A DNA stretch of 64,000 nucleotides from Rothia santali (GCF_024199905.1 NZ_JANAFB010000015.1:1-64000), one strand, 5' to 3'; shown: positions 45,646-54,059, numbered from the stretch's first letter. Translations and numbers: made by a program. The notes: a model not told the origin generated them from the letters alone.

Positions 45646-46719
45646 TCAGGCTCCCGTCCGCTCGGTGCCGGCCTCGCGGGGCGCCGGCTGCTGCTGGGTG
45701 ATGCAGTGGATGCCGCCGCCGAAGCGGAAGACGTCCCGGGCGTCCACGACCTCGACCTCCCGCCCCGGGTAGGCCTCCGCCAGGATGCGCGCGGCCTGCG
45801 CGTCCCGCTCCCCGCCGAAGCCGCAGAGCACGACGACGCCGTTGGCCACGTAGTGGTTGATGTAGGACCAGTCGACGAACTCGCCGTCCTCGACGATGGT
45901 CTCCGGGGCCGGGACGTCCACGATCCGCAGCGGCTCCCCCGCGGCGTCGCGCTGGCCCTCCAGGAAGGCGCGCAGCTCGCGGGTGACCGCGTAGTCGGGG
46001 TGGGCGGGGTCGTCCTGGCGGTGCAGGAGGATCGCGCCCGACGCCGTCGGGGCCGCCACGATGTCCACGTGCCCGCGGGTGCCGAACTCGCCGTAGTCCC
46101 GGGCCAGCCCGCGCGGCAGCCACACCGCGTGCCGGGTGCCGAGGCGGGCGTGGACCTCGCGCTCGACGTCCTCCGCCTCCAGGCCCGGGTTGCGGCCGTC
46201 GTCGAGCTGCACGGTGCGGGTCAGCAGCACGGTGCCCGCGCCGTCGACGTGGAAGCCGCCGCCCTCGTTGACCAGCTCGCTGGCGATCCGAGGCACCCCG
46301 GCCGCCTCGGCCATGGCCGCGCCGACGTGCTGGTCGTGCTCCCAGGCCGCCCAGTCCTGGGCGCCCCAGCCGTTGAAGACCCAGTCGACGCCGCGGACCG
46401 CGCCGGCGGCGTCGTGGACGAAGGTCAGGCCGGAGTCGCGGGCCCAGGCGTCGTCGAGCGGCACCGTCACCAGCTCGACGCCGTCCGCGGGCAGCGCCGC
46501 GCGCGCGGCGGCCTCGTCCCCGGGCGAGACGAGCATCCGGACCGGCTCGTAGCGGGCCACGACCGCGGCCACCCGGGCCCAGGCGGCGCGGGCGGCGGCG
46601 AGGCCCTCGGAGCCTTCCGGGCCGAAGGTCTGGTTGGCCGGGGGGAAGGCCATCCAGGTGCGCTCGTGCGGGGCCCACTCGGGCGGCATCGCGGTCCCGG
46701 GGGACGCTGACTCGGTCAT
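45646..46719 (-). CDS. aguA: Agmatine deiminase
   Basis: The 357-residue guanidino-modifying enzyme has all AguA signatures: PPEWAPHERTWMAFP, DDAWARDSGLTFV (catalytic Asp/His region), NEGGGFHVDG and the catalytic Cys in GGGIHCITQQQPA. It converts agmatine to N-carbamoylputrescine and ammonia. The ATG at 46719 has AAGGA; an upstream frame to 46737 is rejected. It is the first gene of a two-gene operon with the amidase. Confidence 0.94.
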   Translation of the reverse strand: MTESASPGTAMPPEWAPHERTWMAFPPANQTFGPEGSEGLAAARAAWARVAAVVARYEPVRMLVSPGDEAAARAALPADGVELVTVPLDDAWARDSGLTFVHDAAGAVRGVDWVFNGWGAQDWAAWEHDQHVGAAMAEAAGVPRIASELVNEGGGFHVDGAGTVLLTRTVQLDDGRNPGLEAEDVEREVHARLGTRHAVWLPRGLARDYGEFGTRGHVDIVAAPTASGAILLHRQDDPAHPDYAVTRELRAFLEGQRDAAGEPLRIVDVPAPETIVEDGEFVDWSYINHYVANGVVVLCGFGGERDAQAARILAEAYPGREVEVVDARDVFRFGGGIHCITQQQPAPREAGTERTGA

Positions 46720-46736
46720 GGCTGTGTCCTTCCTCA

Positions 46737-46760
46737 CCTAAATGAACACTATTCATTAGG
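46737..46760. promoter_or_regulatory. Palindromic TetR-type operator at the aguA promoter
   Basis: AATGAA-CACTA-TTCATT (46741-46757) is a perfect inverted repeat that extends, with one slipped base, to CCTA/TAGG on each side. It lies 22 bases before the aguA start, where it would overlap the promoter. Size and symmetry fit a TetR dimer. Confidence 0.6.
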
Positions 46761-46851
46761 CGGGACGGGAGCGGTCCTGTCAAGAGGCACGGGCCGGCCC
46801 GATCCCGCCGTCGCCGCCCCCACCGCCCTTCCGCGCCGCCCCCGGCCGTGC

Positions 46852-46857
46852 TAGAGT
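46852..46857 (+). promoter_or_regulatory. -10 box of the ABC-F leader transcript
   Basis: TAGAGT lies 41 bases before the leader ORF, and would start a leader of about 130 bases ahead of the ABC-F gene. Confidence 0.4.
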
Positions 46858-46892
46858 CGCCGTCGTTCGTGTCCCCTCACAAAGGCGATCCC

Positions 46893-46916
46893 GTGAAGAG
46901 TGCCCCTCTGCGCTGA
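46893..46916 (+). CDS. Seven-codon leader peptide of the ABC-F gene
   Basis: GTG-AAG-AGT-GCC-CCT-CTG-CGC-TGA encodes M-K-S-A-P-L-R and is preceded by AAAGG seven bases upstream, a good ribosome binding site. Codons 3-6 contain the sequence that can pair with the ribosome binding site of the ABC-F gene, so translation of this ORF should control that gene. Confidence 0.7.
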   Translation: MKSAPLR

Positions 46917-46994
46917 CCCGCTGAGCACCCGCACCCACCCGCCGCGCCAGGCCGGTGCCGCTCAGCATCCCATCGAGCTGAGAGGGGCACCACC
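46900..46994 (+). promoter_or_regulatory. Translational attenuator in the ABC-F leader
   Basis: Segment A, GTGCCCCTCT (46900-46909, inside the leader ORF), is perfectly complementary to segment D, AGAGGGGCAC (46981-46990), which is the ribosome binding site of the ABC-F gene seven bases before its ATG. Between them B (46920-46929) can pair with C (46954-46966, three-base bulge), making a nested closed structure. C can instead pair with 46977-46982 as CTCAGC/GCTGAG. A ribosome stalled on the leader ORF would cover A and free D. Confidence 0.7.
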
Positions 46995-48917
46995 ATGCCC
47001 GCGTCCACGAACACCCTTTCCTTCTCCTCCCTGAGCCTCACCTGGCCGGACGGCACCCCGTGCCTCCGGGAGCTCGACGCCGTCTACGGCGCCGGGCTGC
47101 ACGGCGTCGTCGGCGCCAACGGCTCCGGGAAGACCACGCTCGCCCGGCTGCTGCTCGGCGAGCTCGCGCCCACCTCCGGCACGGCCGCCGCGCCCGCCGG
47201 AACCCGCGTCCTGCGGCAGGACCTGGGGCTGCGCACCGCCTCCACGGTCGGCGAGCTGCTGGGGATCGCCCCGATCCTCGATGCGATCGAGGCGGTCGCC
47301 CGCGGGGAGGTGGACCAGCGGCACTTCGACGCCGTCGGCGAGGACTGGGACGTCGCCGAGCGGGCGGTCGCGGTCCTGCGGCGCGAGGGCCTGACCGGGC
47401 TGGTCCCGGACGGCGGGCCCGGGGGCCCGGGCGACCCGGAGGCCGCGCTCCGTCGCGGCGTGGGCACCCTCTCGGGCGGCCAGGCCGTGCGCGTCGCCCT
47501 GGCGGGGCTGCGCCTGACGAGGCCGGACGCGCTCATCCTGGACGAGCCGACCAACAACCTCGACGCCGCCGCCCGCGCCCGCTTGGCGGCGCTGCTCGAC
47601 GAGCTGCGCCGCCGCATCCCGATCCTCGCGATCAGCCACGACCGCGCCCTGCTGGAGACCTGCGACTCGATCAGCGAGCTGGCCCCCGCCGGCCCGCGGG
47701 ACGAGGCCTCCGGCCTGCGCCGCTTCGAGGGCGGCTACTCCGCGTGGGAAGCCGCGATCGAGGCGGAGCAGCAGACGGCACGACGCCGCGTGCGCGAGGC
47801 CCAGGCCGACGCCGACCGCGAGAAGCGGGACCGCATGGCCCAGCAGGTCAAGCAGAGCCGCGACGAGCGGCGCGGACGGAAGTTCGAGCAGACCAAGCGC
47901 AAGCCTCCCATCGCGATGGGCAACGACAAACGGTCGGCCGAGCGCAGCTCGGCGCGGGCCCGCGCCCTCATGGCCGAGCGCGAGCGCGCCGCCGAGGACG
48001 CCCTGAGCACCGCCGAGGAGGGCCTGCGGGAGACCGCGGAGGTCTACCTGGACCTGCCCGAGACCTCCGTCGGGGCGCGCACCCGCGTCCTGGAATTACA
48101 ACTCTCCGCGGAAGGGCGCGCGGACGACGACGCCGCCCGGGCCGCCGGCCTCGGCACGGAGGTCGAGCACCCGATCGTCACGGGCCCCGAGCACCTGCGC
48201 CTGGCCGGCTCCAACGGATCGGGCAAGACGACGCTGCTGCGGCGCGTCGTCGCCGCCGGGGACGCAGCCGGGTCCGGGGGCACCTCCACGGCCGGGGGCG
48301 CAAACGCATTCCGGGTAGGGGAAGCACCCGGGCCGGGAGAGGCATCCCGGCCCGGAACCACCGAGGCGCCGCACCTCCCCGGCCCGAGCTACCGGGTCGA
48401 GTCCCGGATCGGGCGCGTCGGCTACCTGCCGCAGCGGATCGAGCTGCCCGGGGATCTCACGGTGCTGGAGGCCGTGGCCGCGGCGAACCCCGTGGCCGCC
48501 GAGCAGGAGCTGCGGGACCGCCTCGCGCGCCTGCTCTTCCGCCGGGACCGGGTCTTCGCCGCCGTGGGCTCGCTGTCCGGGGGCGAGCGGTTCCGGGTCG
48601 CGCTGGCGAGGATCCTGCTGGGCGACCCGGCGCCCCAGCTGCTGATCCTGGACGAGCCGACCAACAATCTGGACCGGGCGACCGTCGACTGGCTCGTGGG
48701 GGCCCTGGCCGGGTACCGGGGCGCGCTCCTGGTGGTCAGCCACGACGAGGACTTCCTCGAGCGCGTCGGCGTGGACCGCACGGTGGACCTGGACCGCGTC
48801 CGGGAGGCGGCGGAGCCGGCCGCCGCGGAACGCCGGGAGGGAGCGGATCCGGCCGAGGGCGCGGCTCCGGCCGTGGGAACGGACCCGGCCGAGGAGCCGC
48901 GTCGCCCCCGGCCCTGA
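46995..48917 (+). CDS. ABC-F family ATPase, probable ribosome-protection/antibiotic-resistance type
   Basis: The 640-residue protein has two nucleotide-binding domains and no membrane segments, as in ABC-F factors that act on the ribosome. Domain 1: Walker A GANGSGKT (40-47), LSGGQ (159-163), DEPTNN (183-188). Domain 2: GSNGSGKT (405-412), LSGGE (527-531), DEPTNN (553-558). The linker (about 250-345) is long and highly charged, as in the P-site tRNA interaction motif. A Gly/Pro/Thr-rich insert (about 417-460) interrupts domain 2 after Walker A, which is odd. The leader attenuator is characteristic of antibiotic-induced genes. The drug class cannot be told. Confidence 0.88.
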   Translation: MPASTNTLSFSSLSLTWPDGTPCLRELDAVYGAGLHGVVGANGSGKTTLARLLLGELAPTSGTAAAPAGTRVLRQDLGLRTASTVGELLGIAPILDAIEAVARGEVDQRHFDAVGEDWDVAERAVAVLRREGLTGLVPDGGPGGPGDPEAALRRGVGTLSGGQAVRVALAGLRLTRPDALILDEPTNNLDAAARARLAALLDELRRRIPILAISHDRALLETCDSISELAPAGPRDEASGLRRFEGGYSAWEAAIEAEQQTARRRVREAQADADREKRDRMAQQVKQSRDERRGRKFEQTKRKPPIAMGNDKRSAERSSARARALMAERERAAEDALSTAEEGLRETAEVYLDLPETSVGARTRVLELQLSAEGRADDDAARAAGLGTEVEHPIVTGPEHLRLAGSNGSGKTTLLRRVVAAGDAAGSGGTSTAGGANAFRVGEAPGPGEASRPGTTEAPHLPGPSYRVESRIGRVGYLPQRIELPGDLTVLEAVAAANPVAAEQELRDRLARLLFRRDRVFAAVGSLSGGERFRVALARILLGDPAPQLLILDEPTNNLDRATVDWLVGALAGYRGALLVVSHDEDFLERVGVDRTVDLDRVREAAEPAAAERREGADPAEGAAPAVGTDPAEEPRRPRP

Positions 48918-48952
48918 CGCGAACCGCCCCGGCGGCTGCCCGGTGCCCGGCC

Positions 48953-49666
48953 CTACAGCAGCGGCCAGGGCACCCGGTACCCGCCCGTCTCGTCGAAGGG
49001 CAGGATCGGGTGCTCCAGGAGCTCCTCCGCGCGCCGCTGCAGGGCGACCTGCTCGGCCGGGAACAGCAGCTCCTCGAGCTCGCCGGGCAGCTCGTCCACG
49101 AGCCGCGCGAGGTCCCGCAGCAGCGGATCCGGCACGTCCCTCCCCGCGAAGTCCCAGATCACGGTCCGCAGCTTGAAGGGCGCGGAGAAGCACAGGCCCT
49201 GGTCGATGCCCCAGACGTGGCCGTCCGCGCCGCGCAGCACGTGGCCGCCCTTGCGGTCGGCGTTGTTGGCGACGACGTCGTACACCGCCATCCGCAGCAG
49301 GTCCCCGTGGGCCTCCGGGCGGGAGTCGTGGAGGGTGAAGTAGTGCTGGTGGGGGTCGTGGTCGACGAAGCGCTGCACGGACCCCGGCCCGAACGGCCCG
49401 TCCTCCCGCAGCACCGTGGCGGGCACGACCCCCCACCCGAGGGCGTCGGAGAGCACGTACGCCGCCCGCTCGCGGCGGTAGATCCGCGGCGGGAAGTCGC
49501 GCAGCGGCCGCTCGCCCTCCTCGGGCTTGTAGACCGCGAGGGCCTGGCACGCGCCGTCGTCGACCCGGACCAGCATCGCGGAGTTGCTGCTGGCCTGGAT
49601 CAGGCCCATCAGCTCGATCTCGCCGGTCCCCAGCAGCTCCTCGGCGGCGGACTCGGCCCCGGTCAC
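48953..49666 (-). CDS. SCO1664-family protein
   Basis: The 237-residue protein matches the SCO1664 family, which has a PI3/4-kinase-like fold: ALAVYKPEEGERPLRDFP (nucleotide-binding Lys), YDVVANNADRKGGHVLRG (catalytic Asn/Asp) and HVWGIDQGLCF (metal Asp). Its activity is unknown. It starts at a GTG whose bases overlap the stop of the histidine phosphatase gene (GTGA), so the pair is coupled; the same pair occurs together in many actinobacteria. Confidence 0.88.
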   Translation of the reverse strand: MTGAESAAEELLGTGEIELMGLIQASSNSAMLVRVDDGACQALAVYKPEEGERPLRDFPPRIYRRERAAYVLSDALGWGVVPATVLREDGPFGPGSVQRFVDHDPHQHYFTLHDSRPEAHGDLLRMAVYDVVANNADRKGGHVLRGADGHVWGIDQGLCFSAPFKLRTVIWDFAGRDVPDPLLRDLARLVDELPGELEELLFPAEQVALQRRAEELLEHPILPFDETGGYRVPWPLL

Positions 49667-50310
49667 GACGGGACCAGGGGCGCCAGCGCCCCGTCGGTCG
49701 AGTTGACCCGCAGCACCGACGGCGCCTGCCCCGGGTGGTAGGCGATCACCGAGACCGAGCACGGGTCCACCACGATCCGCTGGAACAGGTCCAGGTGCGT
49801 GCCCAGCGCGTGGGCCAGGACGGCCTTGAGCGGGTCGGCGTGGGAGAAGCACACGACGACGCCGCCCGGGTGGGCCTCCCGCAGCCGGTCCACGGCGTCG
49901 ACCGTGCGCGCCTGCATGTGCGAGAAGCTCTCCCCGTCCGGGAACCTGAACGACGACGGCGCCCGCTGCACCGTGGACCACTCCGGCAGCTTCGCCAGCT
50001 CGGCCAGCTCCCGGCCGGTCCAGTCGCCGAAGTCGCACTCGACGAGGCCGGGCTCGATCCCCGCGGTCAGACCGGTGGCCCGCTCGGTGGGCGCGGCGGT
50101 CTCCCGGGTGCGCTCCAGGGGCGAGGCGTAGACCGCGCTGACCGGCACCCCCGCCAGGCGCCCGGCGACCGACTCGGCCTGCTCGAGCCCCCGGTCGGAC
50201 AGGTGCAGGCCGGGCGCGCGGCCGGGCAGGACCTTGCCCGTGGTGGGGGTCTGCCCGTGGCGCACGAGCATCATGATGGTCGGGCGCTGGCGGCCCTCCT
50301 CGGTACTCAC
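49663..50310 (-). CDS. Histidine phosphatase family protein (MSMEG_4193 type)
   Basis: The 215-residue protein has the phosphoglycerate mutase-like catalytic motif LVRHGQTPTT (His18), the second Arg in SPLERTRETA, the Glu in ECDFGDW and a C-terminal His in VCFSHADPLKA. Relatives are called MSMEG_4193-family phosphomutases without a confirmed substrate. The GTG at 50310 begins MSTEEGRQRPTIMML. It runs divergently from the AAA+ gene. Confidence 0.88.
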   Translation of the reverse strand: MSTEEGRQRPTIMMLVRHGQTPTTGKVLPGRAPGLHLSDRGLEQAESVAGRLAGVPVSAVYASPLERTRETAAPTERATGLTAGIEPGLVECDFGDWTGRELAELAKLPEWSTVQRAPSSFRFPDGESFSHMQARTVDAVDRLREAHPGGVVVCFSHADPLKAVLAHALGTHLDLFQRIVVDPCSVSVIAYHPGQAPSVLRVNSTDGALAPLVPS

Positions 50311-50394
50311 CCGTCCCACGCTACTCGCGCGGCCCGGCCCGCGCACCGGGTCCGCGCGACGTCGTCCATATTCTTCACCGACGGCGGAGGCCTC

Positions 50395-50423
50395 TTTCCA
50401 GCGGGTGAGGACAGGTCTAGCGT
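50395..50423 (+). promoter_or_regulatory. Promoter giving a leaderless AAA+ mRNA
   Basis: TTTCCA (50395-50400) and TAGCGT (50418-50423) are spaced by 17 bases, and the -10 box ends seven bases before the GTG at 50431. Transcription would then start at the initiation codon. The only possible binding site, GGCGG, is too close to the GTG. Confidence 0.5.
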
Positions 50424-50430
50424 TGGCGGT

Positions 50431-51933
50431 GTGACTGAGCGCCCTAACATCCACACCCTCGGCGAACTGCGAGCGGCGGGCTACGCGCACCGCCCCCTGC
50501 GCCACGAGATCCGCGAGAACCTGCTCGCCGCCCTGTCCGAGGGCCGCGACCCGTGGACCGGCCTGCACGGCCTGAGCGACACGGTCCTGCCCCAGGTCGA
50601 GCGCGCCCTGCTCGCCGGCCACGACATCGTCCTGCTGGGCGAGCGCGGCCAGGGCAAGACCCGGCTGCTGCGCACGCTGGCGGGGCTGCTGGACGAGTGG
50701 TCCCCCGAGGTGGAGGGCTCGGACCTGCACGAGCATCCCGAGGACCCCCTGACCGAGGCCACGCGCGCCCGCATCGCCCTGGAGGGCGAGGACCTCCCGA
50801 TCGTGTGGCGGCACCGGGACGAGCGCTACGTCGAGAAGCTCGCGACCCCGGATACCTCGGTGGCGGACCTGATCGGCGACGTCGACCCCATCCGCGTCGC
50901 GGAGGGCCGCCGGCTCGGCGACCCCGAGACCATCCACTTCGGCCTGATCCCCCGCGCGCACCGCGGCATCGTGGCGATCAACGAGCTGCCGGACCTCGCC
51001 GAGCGCATCCAGGTCTCGATGCTCAACGTCATGGAGGAGCGCGACGTGCAGATCCGCGGCTACGTGCTGCGCCTGCCCCTGGACGTGCTGGTCGTGGCGT
51101 CGGCCAACCCCGAGGACTACACCAACCGCGGGCGGATCATCACCCCGCTCAAGGACCGCTTCGGCGCAGAGATCCGCACCCACTACCCGGTCGAGCTCGA
51201 GGACGAGATCGCGGTGACCCGGCAGGAGGCCGAGCTGGTCGCCGAGGTTCCGGACACCCTCCTCGAGATCCTGGCCCGGTACACCCGCCTGCTGCGGGAG
51301 TCGCCCGCGGTGGACCAGCGCTCGGGCGTCTCGGCCCGCTTCTCGATCGCCGGCGCGGAGACCACCGCCGCGGCCGCCCTGCGCCGGGCCGCGGTGCACG
51401 GCGAGGAGCAGGCGGTCGCGCGCCTGGTGGACATCGAGGCCGCCGTGGACGTCCTGGCGGGCAAGATCGAGTTCGAGTCCGGCGAGGAGGGCCGCGAGAT
51501 CGCGACCCTGGAGCACCTGCTCCGCCGCGCCACGATGGACACCGTGCAGGCCCGCCTGCGCGGCATCGACCTCGGCCCGCTCATCGAGGCCCTGGACGGC
51601 ACCGTGACCGTCAGCACCGGCGGCGACGTCCCGGCCCGCGAGTTCCTGGACGGCCTGCCCGCGCTGGCGGAGGACGACGACGCCCCCCCGGCTGGCGGCA
51701 GCCCGGACGAGCGTCCCGGCGGCTCGGCGGAGGACGACGCCGCGGACGCGCCGACCCAGCCGGACTCCCCCGGGTCGCGCGGCCCCGCCGACCTCTACGA
51801 CCGGCTCGCGGAGCGCCTGAACGCCACCAACCCCGGCCAGCGCGCCAACGCGATCGAGCTGGCCCTGGAGGCCCTCTTCCTCTCCCGGAAGATCTCCAAG
51901 GACGCCGACGCCGAGGGCACCGTGTACGGCTGA
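50431..51933 (+). CDS. MoxR/Mg-chelatase-I-like AAA+ ATPase
   Basis: The 500-residue ATPase has Walker A GERGQGKT (about residue 69-76), Walker B IVAINELPD, sensor-1 ASANPEDY and an arginine-finger region DRFGAEIRTHYP, the order of MoxR and chelatase I subunits. The C-terminal region (410-450) is an acidic disordered linker, then a helical tail. Such ATPases act with VWA proteins to assemble or remodel substrates; the partner is the next gene. It starts at GTG 50431 without a usable ribosome binding site. Confidence 0.9.
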   Translation: MTERPNIHTLGELRAAGYAHRPLRHEIRENLLAALSEGRDPWTGLHGLSDTVLPQVERALLAGHDIVLLGERGQGKTRLLRTLAGLLDEWSPEVEGSDLHEHPEDPLTEATRARIALEGEDLPIVWRHRDERYVEKLATPDTSVADLIGDVDPIRVAEGRRLGDPETIHFGLIPRAHRGIVAINELPDLAERIQVSMLNVMEERDVQIRGYVLRLPLDVLVVASANPEDYTNRGRIITPLKDRFGAEIRTHYPVELEDEIAVTRQEAELVAEVPDTLLEILARYTRLLRESPAVDQRSGVSARFSIAGAETTAAAALRRAAVHGEEQAVARLVDIEAAVDVLAGKIEFESGEEGREIATLEHLLRRATMDTVQARLRGIDLGPLIEALDGTVTVSTGGDVPAREFLDGLPALAEDDDAPPAGGSPDERPGGSAEDDAADAPTQPDSPGSRGPADLYDRLAERLNATNPGQRANAIELALEALFLSRKISKDADAEGTVYG

Positions 51934-51937
51934 GGCC

Positions 51938-51957
51938 GGGCCCCGGCGCCGGGGCCC
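51938..51957. terminator. Perfect 20-base palindrome between the AAA+ and VWA genes
   Basis: GGGCCCCGGCGCCGGGGCCC lies five bases after the AAA+ stop. A second stem (52041-52063) follows before the VWA gene. These may be attenuating hairpins that lower VWA expression relative to the ATPase. Confidence 0.45.
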
Positions 51958-52088
51958 AAACGCCGGTCCTCAAGACCCGGCGGCCGGGTGCCGGGCCGCC
52001 CAACCCGGGCCGGGCCCTCGGGCGGCCGGACCCGGGCCACGCCCGCCGCGCCCCGCGGCGGGCACTCAGAGCAGAAGGAGGGGCCGCG

Positions 52089-54059
52089 ATGGCCGCTCAC
52101 CGCCACTACAGCCGATACGGCCGCTACTCGGGCGGCCCCGACCCCCTCGCGCCCCCGGTCGACCTGACCGAGGCGCTCGACGCCGTCGGCCGCGACGTCA
52201 TGGAGGGCTACTCGCCCCGGGAGGCCCTGCGCGAGTTCCTGCGCCGCGGCGGCCGGAACCAGCGCGGCCTCGACGAGCTGGCCGGCCGGGTCAACCAGCG
52301 CCGCCGGGAGCTGCTGAAGCATCACCGGCTGGGCGCGACCCTCGAGGAGGTCAAGGGCCTGCTGGACCAGGCCCTGCGGCTCGAGCGCGAGGAGTTCCTC
52401 CGCGACGCCCGCATGGACCCGATGGACCGCCAGTTCCGCGAGATGCGCCTGGACGACCTGCCGTCCTCGACCGCGGCCGCGGTGAGCGAGCTCGCCGACT
52501 ACGACTGGGCCTCCCAGGGCGCCCGCGAGGCCTACGAGCAGATCAAGGACCTGCTGGGCCGGGAGATGCTGGACCAGCGCTTCGCCGGCATGAAGGAGGC
52601 CCTCGAGAACGCCACGGACGAGGACCGCGAGCGCATCGGCGAGATGCTCGGCGACCTCAACGACCTCCTGGCCAAGCACGCCCGCGGCGAGGACACGGAC
52701 GAGGACTTCCGGGAGTTCATGGACCAGCACGGCGAGTTCTTCCCGGAGAACCCGGAGTCGGTCGAGGAGCTGATCGACGCGATGGCCCAGCGCGCGGCCG
52801 CCGCCCAGCGGATGATGAACTCGATGACGCCCGAGCAGCGGCAGGAGCTCATGCAGCTGTCCTCCCAGGCCTTCGGCTCCCCCGAGCTGATGGCCCAGCT
52901 GGGGCAGCTCGACGCCAACCTCCAGGCCCTGCGCCCCGGCGAGGACTGGTCCGGCTCGGAGCGCTTCGGCGGCCAGGAGGGCGTGGGCCTGGGCGACGGG
53001 ACCGGCCTGCTGCAGGACATCGCCGACCTCGACGCCCTGGCCGACCAGCTCGGCCAGAACTACCAGGGCGCCGGGCTGGACGACATCGACCTCGAGGCGC
53101 TGGCCCGGCAGGTGGGCGACGACGCCGCCGTCGACGCCCGCACGCTGGCGGAGCTGGAGAAGGCCCTGCGCGAGTCGGGGCTGCTGGAGCGCGCCTCGGA
53201 CGGCTCGCTGCGGCTCTCCCCCAAGGCCATCCGCCGCCTGGGCAAGACGCTCCTGCAGGACCTCGCCCGGCAGCTCAACGGGCGGGCCGGCGCGCGGGAG
53301 ACGCGCCTGGCCGGGGCCGCCGGGGAGCCCACCGGCTCCAGCCGGGCGTGGCAGTTCGGCGACGTCGAGCCCTGGGACGTCACGCGCACCATCACCAATG
53401 CGGTCCAGCGGACCGTCGCGGAGGGCGGGTCCGCGGGGCACGGGGTGCGGCTCACGGTCGACGACGTCGAGGTCCAGGAGACCGAGGCCCGCACCCAGGC
53501 CGCGGTGGCGCTGCTGGTGGACACCTCGTTCTCGATGGCCGCGCAGGGCCGCTGGCTGCCCATGAAGCGCACGGCCCTGGCCCTGCACCACCTGGTCTCG
53601 ACCCGGTTCCGCGGCGACGCCCTGGAGCTGATCACGTTCGGCCGGTGGGCGCACAGCATGGCCGCGGAGGAGCTCACGGCCCTGCCCCCGGTCCACGAGC
53701 AGGGCACCAACCTGCACCACGGGCTGCTGCTGGCGAGCCGGTTCTTCCGCAAGCACCCCTCGATGGAGCCGGTGCTCCTGGTGGTCACCGACGGCGAGCC
53801 CACCGCGCACCTGATGCCCGACGGCGAGGCCTACTTCGACTGGCCCCCCGCCCAGCACACGCTGGAGCTCACGGTCGCGGAGCTGGAGAAGGCCGCGCGG
53901 TTCGGCGCCCACGCCACGTTCTTCCGGCTGGGCGATGACCCCGGGCTGGAGCGGTTCCTCGCCGCGATGGCGCGGCGGGTGGACGGGCGCGTGGTCGCAC
54001 CGGAGCCGGACGACCTCGGGTCCGCGGTGCTGGACGAGTACCTGTCCGCGCGGCCCTGA
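52089..54059 (+). CDS. VWA domain protein, partner of the AAA+ ATPase
   Basis: The 656-residue protein has a long helical N-terminal part (residues 20-330, many acidic and Gln-rich helices), a linker and a C-terminal von Willebrand A domain (about 470-656) with an intact MIDAS (DTSFSMAAQG, Thr in HEQGTNLHHGL and VTDGEPT). This is the chelatase D-type arrangement. The start ATG 52089 has AAGGAGGGG. It converges on the ROK gene with a seven-base gap. The substrate of the pair is unknown. Confidence 0.9.
   Translation: MAAHRHYSRYGRYSGGPDPLAPPVDLTEALDAVGRDVMEGYSPREALREFLRRGGRNQRGLDELAGRVNQRRRELLKHHRLGATLEEVKGLLDQALRLEREEFLRDARMDPMDRQFREMRLDDLPSSTAAAVSELADYDWASQGAREAYEQIKDLLGREMLDQRFAGMKEALENATDEDRERIGEMLGDLNDLLAKHARGEDTDEDFREFMDQHGEFFPENPESVEELIDAMAQRAAAAQRMMNSMTPEQRQELMQLSSQAFGSPELMAQLGQLDANLQALRPGEDWSGSERFGGQEGVGLGDGTGLLQDIADLDALADQLGQNYQGAGLDDIDLEALARQVGDDAAVDARTLAELEKALRESGLLERASDGSLRLSPKAIRRLGKTLLQDLARQLNGRAGARETRLAGAAGEPTGSSRAWQFGDVEPWDVTRTITNAVQRTVAEGGSAGHGVRLTVDDVEVQETEARTQAAVALLVDTSFSMAAQGRWLPMKRTALALHHLVSTRFRGDALELITFGRWAHSMAAEELTALPPVHEQGTNLHHGLLLASRFFRKHPSMEPVLLVVTDGEPTAHLMPDGEAYFDWPPAQHTLELTVAELEKAARFGAHATFFRLGDDPGLERFLAAMARRVDGRVVAPEPDDLGSAVLDEYLSARP

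Noticed and set aside
49735-50430. A 5' extension of the AAA+ gene over the histidine phosphatase
   Set aside because: It is antisense to a conserved phosphatase; the conserved ATPase sequence begins at the GTG at 50431.
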